From Carettochelys insculpta (taxonomy: Eukaryota; Chordata; Testudines; Carettochelyidae), in assembly GCF_033958435.1 (NCBI RefSeq), contig NC_134138.1, positions 79,594,298 through 79,658,297 of the forward strand: a DNA stretch of 64,000 nucleotides, given 5' to 3'. Position 1 is the first letter of the stretch. Each line of letters begins with the position of its first letter. Under the pieces are notes generated by a model. The model was given only the letters and a program-made list of their open reading frames with translations, searched no databases and was not told where the DNA came from. A program made the position numbers and the translations under genes. Positions 11,707 to 23,950 of the stretch are shown here, in pieces.

Positions 11707-13962
11707 ATGCCACGATCTTTCCTGGTCAAGAAACATTTCAACTCATCCAAGAAGCCAAACTACAGTAAACTGGACACTCACACAGGTAATAAGATTTAAA
11801 CATATGCTACTGCGAATGAAAGCTGATGTTGCTTTTATTCCTTGGCCATGAAGCAGATTTACCTTTTAGTTTTCATATTTCAGGGAAAGATTTGGTTTAT
11901 TCCTAGCATTGTCTGTTGCTTGACATTACTGATTTTTGAGAAACATGTAAGTGCCAGTCAGAGTGAACCGCTGCCAACTTTTAAAAGTTTGCTGATCAAG
12001 TGGAACCCAATTATTTTATGTGGATTTACCATTCTGTCCTCTTCTGTGCATGTTATGAGTGGAATTTCTAACTTTTATGCAGTTTGAGAGTTTTGACTGC
12101 TGAATGTGTGAGACTGCATGAATTTAGAAACAGCAGGTTTCTTGGAATAGATTTCCAAGGCATGTTGTGCTTGTTTAGGTGTGCTGCATGTATATATGTG
12201 CGCATCAGTATGTACATATAGAGGGTTGCTCATTTAACCATCATATATAATTGGATCATGTTCATGGTATTTGACTTCTGCACTTGTTAATCCTATTGGC
12301 ATTTATTTTATTGTTTTTAAAGCACTTCTCCACTTTTCCTAATACCTTCTTTCTTTTTCCCCAGTGATCATTTCCCCATACCTTTATGAGAGCTATCCAA
12401 TGCCTATCATACCCCAGCCAGAGATCCTGAGCTCAGTAGCATACAATCCCATTACTGTGTGGACTACAACTGGGCTGCTACCCTCCCCGCTACCCAATGA
12501 CCTCTCTCCTCTTTCTGGATACCCCTCATCCTTGGGAAGAGTCAGTCCGCCTCCAGCCTCTGACACCTCATCCAAGGATCACAGTGGCTCAGAGAGTCCC
12601 ATTAGCGATGAAGAAGAGAGAATCCAGTCAAAGCTTTCAGATCCCCATGCAATTGAAGCTGAAAAGTTTCAGTGCAGTTTATGCAGCAAGACCTATTCAA
12701 CTTTCTCTGGGCTGGCCAAACATAAGCAATTGCACTGTGATGCCCAGTCTAGGAAATCATTCAGCTGCAAGTACTGTGACAAGGAGTATGTAAGCCTGGG
12801 AGCCCTGAAGATGCACATCAGAACCCACACGCTACCTTGTGTCTGTAAGATCTGTGGCAAGGCTTTCTCTAGACCCTGGTTACTTCAAGGACACATCAGA
12901 ACTCACACTGGTAAGAAGATCTATTCAAAGTGCACTGTGTGAATGTTATACTACCAGGATGCAGCTTGTTATTAACTTTTGTGTTTTGTCTTAGGCCACG
13001 GCTAGTGTCCCTAACGTGTGATTGATATTTACACAGACAGTCAGTCATCTCCTAGCTGTTTTTAAAGCAGCATTAAATGACAAAATTAGCTCTTTGTTGG
13101 AATAATATCTCACATTCGTAGACCAGGTCCTCTACTGGTGTAAACTAGTCAGTGTAATCTGAGGCCATTTTACACCAGGCTCACACTTAAACTTCGGGAT
13201 GTTTTGTGTATATACACTAGGCTCAGTTTGACTCCTGGCTCAGTTTGGAAAACCCAAACCCTGAGAGTTATACAAGTATCTGCTCTGTGAAACAAATGTT
13301 GCTAACAGAAACAAATCCTTGCCCAAGTTTATTTCCTACGCTGATGATTTTGGGGCATCATTGGGCACCATGTTGTGTCTGAATAGCTGTTGGCTGCGTA
13401 TCTATTTGTCGCCCCCGTCCTGAGTAATTTATGCTGCTGAAGGCCTAACACAGGAAACCAAAATGAACAGAAGGAACATTTGCAAATGCTGGGAGGAGCC
13501 CAACCTGCAGGCGCTTGCTGCACCTGTTGAGGCAGAAAGCCTCAGCAGCTTGTCTTTCAAGACCACCCCAAGTGGTGTTCTCTGAAAAGGCTGAAGTGTC
13601 CCAGCCCACTCAGCAGCACTCTGAGCATTAACTGTAAAATCTGCAGCCTGCTCCCCTTTTTTTAGCACAGATTTCCATTATTCAAACAAATCATTTTTGT
13701 CTCCCAAGGGAAAATGAGGCTATGCCAGAGGTACTTATTGCTTGAAATTCTTAACTTTTTTTATTTATTTACATTTTTAGGAGAGAAGCCTTTCTCATGC
13801 CCCCATTGCAACAGAGCATTTGCAGACAGATCGAACCTGAGGGCTCATCTGCAGACCCATTCAGATGTGAAGAAATACCAGTGTAAAAATTGCTCCAAAA
13901 CTTTCTCCAGAATGTCTCTTCTGCACAAACATGAGGAATCGGGCTGCTGCGTAGCACACTGA
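11707..13962 (+). CDS. SNAI2: SNAI2 (Slug), zinc-finger transcriptional repressor, three exons
   Basis: Exons are 11707-11785, 12365-12910 and 13781-13962; both introns (579 and 870 bp) begin GTAAG/GTAAT and end in pyrimidine-AG. Splicing gives 807 nt, 268 residues plus TGA, the same length as human SNAI2. Seen in the translation: SNAG motif MPRSFLVKK at residues 1-9 (recruits LSD1/CoREST and HDAC complexes in this family); a Slug-type serine/acidic stretch near residues 93-121 with the [13 protein letters not shown] phospho-degron region; five C2H2 fingers near 128-150, 159-181, 185-207, 213-235 and 241-264; C-terminal ESGCCVAH. The protein is nuclear, binds CAGGTG/CACCTG E-boxes, represses E-cadherin-type targets and drives neural crest and mesenchymal transition. 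The ATG is chosen because SNAG must be N-terminal; A stands at -3. Failure to remove intron 2 would add about ten residues and stop at 12942, leaving three fingers. No gene neighbours are visible. Confidence 0.98.
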
Positions 13963-14940
13963 GTAATGCAGTCAACGTTTACCTGGACCCAATGCATTCC
14001 TCCACTCCTGTTTCAAATGATAAGTGGAAATCCAAAGGCATTTTCTCTTCTGCTTCCCAACCTCCTCCCCTCCCCACTGACTCCATCCCCCAAAGTGGAA
14101 GAAATTCTAATGTCTGTACAAATTACCTTAAGCATTTCTGCTAAATTACTTATGTGTAAATTCTGAAATGAGAGGGGGAAAAAACATGCAGGCCATTTCA
14201 AATAGATTGTAAGAAAGAAGCATAACCAGACTTCCTCAGCAATAAAGCCAAATATACATACACTTTTCTTACTAAGAAAAGTTGCAAAGAGTTAACAGTA
14301 CATTCCTGCCAAACCATTTCAACCAAAGAAACAGTATTTCAAGAGGAAATAACAATAAAAATCCAACTCCAAGAGAATTTGCCAGACAACATTTATCTCA
14401 GGTGCCTTATAAAGTATTTCAAGTTTACTTTAGTAAATGTCTAATATTACTAGATTTTTTTAATTCAAAACTAAGGCCTTTATTGTTGATCTGAAATGTT
14501 TTAAAAAAGAACAGTTCAAAAAAGAGGAATAGATAACACATACGAGAATGTATGAAAATTATCTGACATGTTTTAAAAGTATGTGCCTTTAAAAAAAGAC
14601 TATCTTCAAACATTCCTGGTGCATGCTTGACCATCTTTTAATATGGAATAGTTCTTCTAAACTTCAATTTTTTAAAAACGGGAATAAGTGCAAGAACTTT
14701 TTTGAAATGCACAAAGGAAATGCAATATGTTCAGCAGTCCCCGTCAAAGTGCCTTTTCTATTAATGGTTTTGTAAAGTGTGTGGACGTAATGTACATATT
14801 TTTATTTTTATAAGACTGAATGTGTTGTGAATGAAAGTGAAGTGTTGCCTATAATAGCGCCTATAGGTAACCTGAAGAAAGTGTGAAGTGAATCTTTTCT
14901 AGCCACTTTTTTACAATAAACATTTTTGAGTAATATATCT
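13963..14940 (+). other. SNAI2: SNAI2 3' untranslated region
   Basis: About 950 bases of AT-rich sequence follow the SNAI2 stop codon up to the first good poly(A) signal. It carries exact 7-mer matches to microRNA seeds: miR-203 (CATTTCA, 14194-14200 and 14315-14321), miR-1/206 (ACATTCC, 14300-14306 and 14610-14616) and miR-200b/c/429 (CAGTATT, 14332-14338). A Pumilio-type TGTACATA is at 14791-14798. No transposable element has landed in it. Confidence 0.8.
14915..14920 (+). terminator. SNAI2: SNAI2 polyadenylation signal AATAAA
   Basis: A canonical AATAAA lies about 950 bases after the stop codon. It is followed within about 25 bases by a T- and GT-rich stretch (14939-14951) that can serve as the downstream element, so cleavage is expected near 14935. 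Confidence 0.8.
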
Positions 14941-16767
14941 GTTGTTTGTTCTAAGTGCAAAGACTTTATCTGAATTATTTAGAGTATGAAACATACAAAC
15001 AAAGTCTTCTTTCATTAAAAACATGGAAGTGGAAACTGATTTTCAAATATCAATTGTTCATGATTGTTGTGCGTGAATAAGAAAAATGATCCTTTGGGGG
15101 TGGTTATTTTTACACAGCACTTAAGGAATCCATTTTAAAAGGCCATTAGATTTTCTTTAACCCAATATTTGTTTTGCTAACAGCCCTGCTTAAAAGAAAA
15201 ATCTTTTGTTTTATTGCATTTTAAGGGTTAAAATTCTCTTTAGGATCATTACAGTAGCTACACTTTTGTGACCATCTTTTCATTGTCCACTGAGCTTAAA
15301 AATTTGGGCCCAATCCAAAGGTCATTGAACTCAACAGGCATATTTCATAATTCCATGGAGTTTAGCTAATTTCTTTTGAGTATTCCAATCACAATGCAGT
15401 ATACATTTGATTAGAAAGTTTCAGATTTATAAATTGCAACAATGGCTTTTTTGAAAAATAATTGTATGAAATATTTATCAATGACACTTGCTATCATGCT
15501 TTACATTAGAGACCATATCAGTTAACTGTTTGATGGAGATACATTTATAGTTATAGAATCAAGGAAGCCCTGTGCTATTAAATCAGAGAAGTAATTATAT
15601 ATGACTTACACCTAGCCGTAAATAGTAATGCTTTTGTTAGGTGACTTAACTGAGATTTCCAGCACTTGACTCTAAAAGTGTTACAGTGTTACATGAACAA
15701 AAATGTTGTTCCATTACACTAAACAATGCAAAATAACACTGAGGATTTTAAAAAATATACAGCTATGATTCACATAAATGCAAACTAGGATCTAATTTAA
15801 AAGGGCATAGTTGTCTGTGCTAACAGGAACAAAAAGTAGTAAAATTATAACATTGTCCGTAGAGAAAACAGATAACGCTTATAGTGCAGACTAACAAATT
15901 TTTTTTAATAAAAAGTTTCCATTTCAGCATAATCACATTTCTCACCATAGCTACATCTCTAGTTCTTACAATACAGCACTTCATTAGGGCATCTGGAATA
16001 TTACATTTCATTTTTCTTTGTGAATATTTGCACAGTAATGATCTTTAATTCTGTCCACAGGAAGTGGTACATTCCAATAACCCTAACTTGGATGAAGATT
16101 TTTTATGTACAGCAAACAGCTGTAAAATACCATTACCATAATGTTTCATTAGAGCAAGTTATTTTTGAAGAAAGTAGCTAGAGCACATAGGAAAGTTAAA
16201 CAAGATATGCAAATTTAAAAATTAAATGCAATGAGGGTCAGTGAGAATTTGTGAAGTAGCATTTTGAAAAGAACTTGTGAAGGCATCAAATATCCTTGAA
16301 AACTGTCATGTGGTTACTCTTGATCTACACTTACACGTGATTCACTTTGAAGTTCTTAGGTATCTGAAAGCAACTTGGACATGCCAGCTTTGCCTTTTTA
16401 GAGTAAAGTTTATCTGTGAAAACAAAATCCCGACAGTAAACAAATTTTCTGTGTAGCTTTATTGCCTCTTTTCTCTGCAAATATTTTGGTTTTGCTCTTT
16501 TACTTCCATGCACCTGACTTTAGAAAGGAACTTTCCATTGTTTCAAATCACACTTATAGTTCCAATTTGTTAGACTCCCAGGAAAAATAAAAAGGCTAAA
16601 GACAGCTCCTTTTCAAGTGCATCTAATAAAAATATTGCCATTGTCTTCAATGGGAACAAGCTCAAATGTTATCATCATTAAAATACAGTTTACTAAACTG
16701 TACACTACAGCTACTAGTGGACTGACTTGGAAGGTGCAAGTTAAGATTATCTGCCTCCCATGCACAT
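14941..16767. other. Intergenic sequence 3' of SNAI2, nothing recognised
   Basis: AT-rich, repeat-poor DNA immediately 3' of the poly(A) site. No exon, RNA gene or mobile element is recognisable. Confidence 0.5.
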
Positions 16768-17045
16768 AATCATAGAACACAGAGATGGAAAAGTCTTGTT
16801 GCATCTTTTAATTCCTCCTTTCAAAAATGTAGTTTCAGTAATGCATTGCTAGTGTTTTATACAGACTCATTTTAAAAGTTCCAAGTAATGGAGTGTCACC
16901 ACTTCCATAAGACACCATGCTGCTCTCACTAACAGGATGTTTCCCATAACGTTTAGCCTAAAATATTCCTCTTTTAATTTTGTTGTATTACTCCTACTTA
17001 TGCCCCTTTTTCCAGTCCAAATAATTTAACTCCACGAACTAAATT
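16768..17045 (-). repeat. CR1 LINE 3'-end fragment, antisense, old
   Basis: It begins AATCATAGAACACAGAGATGG, the antisense of the common CR1 3' end, and continues with worn equivalents of the following 3' UTR and ORF2 end ('CACCACTTCC...', 'GATGTTTCCCATAA'). Strongly diverged. Confidence 0.55.
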
Positions 17046-17349
17046 GTAGTCTGAGCTGCATGTATGAAACTCCCATTGACTTACTGGACGTTTTGCAGGA
17101 GAATTTGTCTCTGTGCTTGGTACTTTTACGTGTCAATATTTTTTGATTATTATCATGGTTCTTGCTAGACATCCCCAATTCCAACTATGCATAATTAGCT
17201 TTTTGTGTGTTACTATAAAAGACAATTATCCCAGGCCCTAATAGTTATCACTCTCTTCTGAGATCTTTGTTTTGTCAAAGTCCTTCCAATTTTGAGAAGC
17301 CCAGAGTTGAATGATACGTTCTTTTGAAAAAAAACAAACAAGCAGTCCC

Positions 17350-17457
17350 CCAAAAGCTCATCACCAAATAAATTATTTTGTTAGTCCTACAAGTGCTACT
17401 TGACCACTTGTTTGTTTTGTTAGAATACAGACTAACATGGCTACCTCTCTGTTACTA
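17350..17457 (-). repeat. Turtle-type SINE fragment, antisense
   Basis: 'AAAGCTCATCACCAAATAAA', 'TTTTGTTAGTC', 'AGTGCTACTTGACC' and 'CAGACTAACATGGCTACC' up to CTGTTACTA are the hallmarks shared by at least seven other copies in the window. The head lies at the right end, so it is on the minus strand. Confidence 0.8.
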
Positions 17458-17819
17458 CGTTTTTTTGAGTGATAGCTGAGGCTAGCAATAAGCTAGCCAC
17501 TGCTGTTAAGCAGCCTGACTGGTAGAAGTCAGTATTTGCATACATCTAAATAACTACCGGATTCTCAGGTGTTGCAATCTCCCTTTTTCAAATATAAATA
17601 TCAAACCTAAATGGAAGCTAAGGATACTGAGAGTTCTTATTTGGATTTTCAGCTGTAACAGTGACTTGATGTGATCGTTACGTATTGCATATGCCTTTGC
17701 TCTTGTCATTCACCAACTAATTAAACAACAGTCAATTTGTGACAGGAATTTATTTTTTCATGGTTTTCGACCCAAACGCTTTTAGTAAGTAACTTCACTT
17801 TTTTGTGCTTCGCAAAAAA

Positions 17820-17847
17820 TGGTGATGGTGATGATGATGATGATGAA
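17820..17847 (+). repeat. (GAT/GGT)n trinucleotide microsatellite
   Basis: About nine tandem GGT/GAT-type triplets run through GGTGATGGTGATGATGATGA. Simple sequence with no coding context. Confidence 0.8.
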
Positions 17848-18024
17848 CACAACGAAGAAAACAACCACAAACATGCTTTAATTGTCCTGATTCTCAGTCG
17901 AGCCAGTATTTAGAAAGGCAACTCACTGGAGGCTCTGTGGCATGCAGTAAGTTGTATAAAGCAGGGATGAGGCATACCTCTCAGAATAAATCACCAGGAA
18001 GTCTTTGTGTTTAGATATTCTTAT

Positions 18025-18165
18025 TTCATTGTTATTTATAATGTACGTTATGATAGTGCTTAGCATCCTCAGCCAAGATCAAGACCCAATTACATTAGGA
18101 CTTGTACAACTCATAATAAAGAAAGAGCAGCTAACTACAAAGAGTTTATAACCCTAACAGACAGA
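18025..18165 (-). repeat. MIR-like SINE 3' part, antisense
   Basis: 'GATAGTGCTTAGCATCCTCAG...AAGACCCAATTACATTAGG...TTGTACAACTCATAATAAAG' matches in antisense the 3' domain seen in sense at 5786-6138. Confidence 0.5.
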
Positions 18166-18269
18166 TGATGATGGACTTGAAAATTGAATCCCAAACTCTT
18201 GAGGCCCAGTTCCAAGCTGTAATGGAGCTCACCCCCGCCCCCCATCAACTACAAGGATGATTAAAAAAT

Positions 18270-18680
18270 GAATGTGTCACAGTCTGCCCCTGGAATGTGT
18301 AACTGATTGTTTTGTGGTGCTCGGCCTTATAAGCAAACTGAGGGAGCTAAGCTGGGAAGGAACTGCTGAAGATACAGATCACTCTAGTGGAGAGAAGGCC
18401 TGTGACAGGATATAGTCATACAAGAAGGGAACTAAAGTGATGCCTGAGAGAGAAGGAAGGTCTGTTAGACTCAAGATTTGTCTGGACTTTGATTTAACCT
18501 GGCTTGAGAGCCAAGCCCCAGATCACTATTGAGGGGAAGTCAGGAGATGATACAGATCTCAGGCAGAGCCCATAGGGGATTCGAATCAAGAGGATGTGCT
18601 TGCAGTGCTGTGTCTAGTCAGGAGGGGGTTGCCCTGGAGGTGAGGGTGTGTGCTTGCAAAGGCCTTAACCACAATGCCAA
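18270..18680. repeat. LTR-like or unclassified repeat block
   Basis: A purine-rich, TGTG/CACAG-containing block with internal 'CTGTGACAGGATA' resembles in texture the LTR at 3440-3886. I cannot find both ends or a target duplication. Confidence 0.25.
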
Positions 18681-19529
18681 TCCATATTTCTATTCTTAGG
18701 CATTAAAATTTTTATCCCTTTGAAAATTGTTTAGATTCATTATTTAAAATCTTAATGCTCTTTTTAAAATGCAGTTTGTAGCTAAATCTATCAATTACAA
18801 CACTGTATGGCAGGAACCTTGAAGGTGCTAGTGGCAAAACTTTTCAACTGGTGTATGTATTTTTAAATGGAAGAAATAAAAATAAAGTGAATGACTTGAT
18901 GCCGCACATCACTGATGGGCTGTCAAGATTCTGGAAGCTATAATGAGATAATATGAAGAGAGAGCAATATAAATGAAGGATGATTCGTCTATGTCTAGAC
19001 TAGAGGGTTTTGTCAACACGAAGGTCATTTTGTCGACAAAACAAGTGGAACATCCAGATTCCCAAGGGCGTTCTGTTGACAGTAATGCCCTGACACTATG
19101 TACATTGGACAGACTGAGCAAAACCTTTGCCAAAGAATAAATGGGCACAGAGCAGACTTCAAGAAACTCAGTACGCATAAGTTGGATAGTGAACACTTCA
19201 ACAGAGAGGGCCATTCTGTTAAAGATCCGGGAATCTGTGTCATAGAGCAAAAAGAATTTAACAACAGATTAGAGTGAGAGATTTGTGCGTTACAGTAGAT
19301 ATTTAGATTCAACACATTAACACATGCTATCAACAGAAACATCAACTACCTCACATGTTATAAGGACTGCTTCCCTTCCTTTGATGCTTGTAATTACCTC
19401 AGACAGGACAATTAACATCCTCCCACCCCTCAGCCCTTTCCTACAATCCTATTTGATTTGTCAATTTTATTGCAATATTTTTTTTGGTCCTCTGTATTTA
19501 TAAATGTCAGTCTGTATTGGAAATGAAAT

Positions 19530-19663
19530 TGGTCTGATGAAGTGGGTCTGTCTCATGAAAGCTCATCACTTAATAAATCATTCTGTCAATCTTTAAAGTG
19601 CTACATTTCTGCTGCTTTGTTTTGCTGGAGTACAGACTAACACGGCTACCTCTCTGTTACTCT
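19530..19663 (-). repeat. Turtle-type SINE, antisense, nested
   Basis: 'TCTGATGAAGTGGGTCTGTC', 'GAAAGCTCATCACTTAATAA', 'AAAGTGCTACATTTCTGCTG', 'AGACTAACACGGCTACC' and terminal CTGTTACTC are intact in order. It sits inside the 18987-20314 MITE. A T-rich tail at 19460-19529 may belong to it. Confidence 0.85.
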
Positions 19664-19672
19664 TGACAGTAA

Positions 19673-19976
19673 GGCTATGTCTACACTAGCCCCAAAACTT
19701 TGAAAGGGGCATGATAATGAACTTAATCAAAAGATGCTAATCAGGCGCTGCCTATTTGGCTATAGGAATAAAGGGGTTTTGAAGTGTGTGGGGTCCTTTT
19801 GAAAAAGGCCCCGTGTAGACGAGCTGCATGTGATTGATAGCGGCACTTTCGAAGTGCTGTGATGGCCATTATGCTAATGAGGTGCTACACATTCATGGAA
19901 GCACCTTGTTACCATCTTTCAATTAGGTTCATTATGATGCCCCTTGCAAAGTTCTGGGGCTAGTGTGCACATAGCC
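19673..19976. mobile_element. PIF/Harbinger-like MITE with TAA target duplication, nested
   Basis: It begins GGCTATGTCTACACTAGC and ends with the complement of GGCTATGTGCACACTAGC. Exact TAA flanks at 19670-19672 and 19977-19979 give a 3-bp TWA duplication as in PIF/Harbinger elements. Subterminal ATGCTAATGAG is at 19871-19881. Non-coding. Confidence 0.8.
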
Positions 19977-20449
19977 TAACTCAACAGAATGCAGCACTTT
20001 TGTTGACAGCTGTACTGTGCTCACCATGAGGAAGAGCACCTCTGTCAACAGAAACTGTTGACAAAAAGCCAGTCTGGACATTCTGGGGATCCTTCTGTTG
20101 ACAGAAAGGGATTCCAGTACTCTGGAAAACCCTGTCTGCTATGATTCTGGTTGGCCGTTTTGGCGACGGAGTGGCTGGGTTGTCTGACTACTCTCTGTCA
20201 ATGGAGTGGATCACTCTTTGACGGTCTGGACGCAATCTGTCCACAGAAGTTTTGTTGGAAGATAGTTTCTGATAAAAACTTCTGCTGACAAATCCCTTTA
20301 GTCTAGACATAGGCTCGTATTCTCTCTTCCTTCTGCCTAGGAAAGTTAATGCCTCCTCTGCCTCCTTTGCATTATACACTATTCCTGTATTCCCTGTCAT
20401 TGCCAACAGGTGTCCTTATAAGTGAAAAAGGGTTAGCTTGTACTTCTAT

Positions 20450-20735
20450 GGCTGTGGCCACACTGCCCCCTCTTTTTGGAGGGGCTATGGTAGTATTGCA
20501 CTTTGGAATATGCTAATGAGCCACTGGTTTTGGGAATAATGGGTTTTCGAAATCAGTGAGGTCATTTAAAAAGCCCCCCAGCTACGTGTTTTGAAAGTGG
20601 CAGTTTCAAAGCGTGCGTGGCTGCCATTATACTAATGAGGTGCTGCATATTCGTAACAGTGCCTCATTAGCATATTCTGAAGTGCCACATTACCATAGCC
20701 CCTCTGAAAGGAAGAACTAGTGTGGCCACAGCCTC
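20450..20735. mobile_element. GTCTACAC-related MITE with long inverted repeats
   Basis: GGCTGTGGCCACACTGCCCC on the left and its near complement on the right (TAGTGTGGCCACAGCC) continue inward into a second matching block (GGGGCTATGG / CCATAGCCCC). It contains ATGCTAATGAG at 20510-20520 and its reverse at 20663-20673. Flanks TAT and TCT differ at one base. Confidence 0.8.
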
Positions 20736-21242
20736 TGAGATGGGGGGAAGTCAAATGGCCCAAAGGGGAAGAACAGAAAGGGCTGTATGAGGCAAACACA
20801 ATCCTTCCAAGTTCCCAGGGTGTAGTATGAGTATGAAGGCTGCAATCACCTCCAAATGCACCTGGCTAACTCTGCTAGTTGGGAGGGCCAAAGCCTACCT
20901 CCTCTCTGCTCCTCTTTGGGACCATATGCAAAGTACAAATAGCCTGTAATTTTTTCCCCCATAAGTGCCAGGACCCATTCATGTACTATTCACTCTTCCC
21001 CACCAACCACCCCCCTTCCTGGACACCCATGCAAAGTCAGTCACAATCTAGCCAAGAAAGCTGTGATTTTGTTTGTTTTTTGTTTGGTGGTTTTTTTCAT
21101 CACTTTCCTTTCTGTCTCGCCAGTGCTTCAGGAACATTAGCCAGACTGATACTGTCTTGTGGCTTCTTCCTCTTCCTCTCAGCTTTTTGGAAAGAAAAAA
21201 ATACACCAGCTAGGTTTTTTTTTCGTTTTTGTTTTTTTGGGT

Positions 21243-21309
21243 GCCTTTCCCTTTCCCTTTTGCCTTTCCCTTTCCCTTTCCCTTTTGCCTTTCCCTTTCC
21301 CTTTTGCCT
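21243..21309 (+). repeat. (GCCTTTCCCTTT)n pyrimidine repeat
   Basis: A roughly 65-bp polypyrimidine tract built of GCCTTTCCCTTTCCC units. It inflates three overlapping open frames (up to 213 codons) that I do not consider genes. The surrounding 20736-22345 holds no other recognisable feature apart from an A18 run at 22005-22022. Confidence 0.85.
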
Positions 21310-22345
21310 CAGCTCTCAGGAGGACAAAAAGCACTGGGAAAGGCAGTTTTGGCATCCAATGTCATGCTGCCTGTGTGCTCTGTTACCTGCAGGCTGGATC
21401 CTCTCCTTCTTTCTCCTGCCTCCATTCCCTTTTACCCTATTGATATCATCACGAGTTTTCTCTCTGTACAGAGCAAAGGCTTGTCTTCATGGCAGGGTAC
21501 TGTGCTCCGTTCAGGTGTGATTGTTAAAGTGCATTGATGACTTGTGCATTAATTGGTGTCCTGTAATGAAACACTGTTTGAAACAGCAGTATATTACAGA
21601 GCCCTAGGGAACCTTTACTACCACCAGGAGGGTCTGCTCAGGCCAATTAATGTGAAACATGTTAACGTGCTTTAGAAAACACCCCATAAAGTGCATTACC
21701 CAGACACATAGACAAACACTAAGCAAGAAGGACTGGGCAAGGCCCTTAACCTGGCAAGTATACTAAAAGGACACTCATCCTCTCTCTTTTGGGAAGTGAA
21801 AAGATACTGTTATGCTTGGGCCACATTAAAGACACTTTAAAGCTCCATGTTTGCAAGATTGTAGCAGTTAAAGCAGAATAAGTACAAATGAGAATAAGTC
21901 CCTTTCACAACATGGACTTTTAGAAAGCTAATCATTGGCTAGATGCCCAGTAGATGCCACCTCTAGTTGCAAATTTGCTGTTTGGAACTAAGGGTCCTTT
22001 ATTTAAAAAAAAAAAAAAAAAAGTGTGTCAGTCTGGAAGCCCGTTGGGGTAGGGAAACAAAGGAGGCGCAATGATTATAAAAATGCCATGGTACTCAAAT
22101 ACCCTCAGAACCAGACTTTGCATAGTAGGCTTCCCCTGTCAAATCTGAATGCATAGACCTGTACATGTACAAACAGCCATGTGCACCTTCTCACCAAGTA
22201 ATCAGGCATGCAGTTAGCCAATCTGTGAACTCAAAGGACCAAGCAAAATTGCTGCAGCCAAACTTGAAAGGACCACTTTAGAACAATCTGTAGGCTGATT
22301 GAGTCCCTAACTTTTCTGCTGAGTAGGCTAACTTTACTACTCGTT

Positions 22346-22725
22346 AGCTGTGTCTACACTACCTCCCTCCTTCGAAGGGAGGATGGTAAGTCAGGTGCTG
22401 GGAGTTTATTAATGAAGTGCTGCGCTGCATATGCAGCACTTCATTAGGAAAATCCCCCCCCTCTCCTGCCCCAGGAACTTGGAAGTTTTAAACTCAATAT
22501 TTTGAGGAGTAAAGGGACTTCAAAGTACCCCAGGCACTATGAAGTACCAGTTCGTGCACTGCAGCTAGACACAAGCCAGTATTTCAAAGTTTAAAACTTT
22601 GAAGTTGCTGTTAGGGGGCAGAATTTGCTTAATAAAGTGCTGCATATGCAGCACTTCATTAATAAACTCCCTACACCCTACTTACCATCCTCCCTTTGAA
22701 GAAGGGAGGTAGTGTAGACAAGCCC
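22346..22725. mobile_element. MITE with CCTCCCTCCTTCGAAGGGAGG hairpin ends
   Basis: Left AGCTGTGTCTACACTACCTC and right complement of CTTGTCTACACTACCTCCCT are inverted repeats. Each end also has its own short palindrome (TTCGAAG context). A 'TGCATATGCAGCACTTCATTA' type block (two shorter matches) occurs near both ends at about 22422-22446 and 22640-22664. Confidence 0.8.
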
Positions 22726-23950
22726 ATTGTTTCTTATGACTGTCACTTGTTATAATCAACACCCAACATTTGGTCTGAGACCAACAAGACACATCACATA
22801 TGGGTCACTAAAGATACATCAATTGGCATTAATTTCCACCCACTGCCATCTCATGCTTTAATAAAAGCAGTGACCTAAAATGAAAGGTTTCATGTCATCT
22901 TACCGATGCCATGCAGTACTGACTCCATCAAATAAAATACTTTAATGTCTTACTAAGTTCCCTGGGTGCAGAATACGAGTGATAAACAGCAGATCAGTAA
23001 GCAATGGACAGTTGAGAAGAATCTCAGTGAAATGGCACATACTAGCCACACTGCTAAAATTGTTCAGGTATTGTGCATAACCTTAAAATGTACATCTCTT
23101 GGTGCAAAACCTGTCATCTTCTGTGTTTTGTACTGTGCTGAGCAGCTTATCAACACTTAAATAACAAATGACTAATAGCACTACATGTACAAAAATAAAA
23201 TCTCTTTAAGAGCCACAGCTGGATTACTTGAAACTGATAAAATGTTCCTTTTACATGTTGAAATCTGATTAAAATATGTTTCAGTAGAAACCCATGGGAA
23301 GGTTCATCAGTGAATCTTCACCAAACATGCCTCTGTTAGGAATCTGTCATGATTATTAACTGAAATTGATAGATGTTCATTTGGCTCTTTTGGAAGTTTG
23401 GTGACTTCTGTGAGATAACTTGATAGTCTTGGTCCAGTTCCTAACTGGTCTGTGCAGTCCCTGTTCAACAAGGTTCACAATTAGAGGTAATGAAAAGTTC
23501 TCATAAAAACTTTTTTGTTTTTACTGACAAGTTTTATTTTTTTAAATAACTGGATTATTTGGTTTTCAGTTGTTTAAACACAAAACTTTTTCAGGTTTCC
23601 ATTTTTCCAATCCCCAAAACTGACAAAGAAAATTCATGTGTGTGTGGTAGGGGGCACAGGGGGAGAATTATTTCCTGATTAGCTCACTAAACATTGCACA
23701 GAATTACCACCACTACTGTTTGGCCCCCAATGACCTTTCCAGCAAGCTAGATCAATGACTAGAAGGCGGTAGAAACAGAACTACCCTTTCTTTTAAGAAA
23801 AGGTTTCAGTAAGTCACAGATGAGTACATCTAGGCCCACGTGGATGTATATTCAATGGGCAAAGAGAAGACTTCCATTGTCAAGGCTGTTAAACTGCTAC
23901 CTTCCACAAAAGTACGAACAGCCAGTTAAATACTACCTTCTTATATTGAT
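22726..23950. other. Intergenic, nothing recognised
   Basis: Unique-looking AT-rich DNA. I see no repeat signature, exon or RNA gene. Confidence 0.45.

Larger units (their letters stand above)
18987..20314. mobile_element. 'GTCGACA'-type MITE interrupted by a SINE and a second MITE
   Basis: The ends are an excellent inverted pair: left CTATGTCTAGACTAGAGGG (from 18989), right the complement of CTATGTCTAGACTAAAGGG (to about 20312). The 'TTTTGTCAAC', 'TTTTGTCGACA', 'TCTGTTGACAG' motifs recur on both halves. Internal blocks 19530-19663 and 19673-19976 are later insertions. No transposase frame. Confidence 0.75.

Noticed and set aside
12364..12942. Reading SNAI2 exon 2 as a single-exon gene of 192 codons
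   Set aside because: The apparent start ATG is intronic (AG|TGATC acceptor), and the last codons are intron 2. Exons 1 and 3 complete the conserved protein.
20879..21520. 213-codon open frame on the + strand
   Set aside because: Its length comes from a polypyrimidine repeat (F/P/L-rich in all three frames). No domain, splice context or conserved motif.
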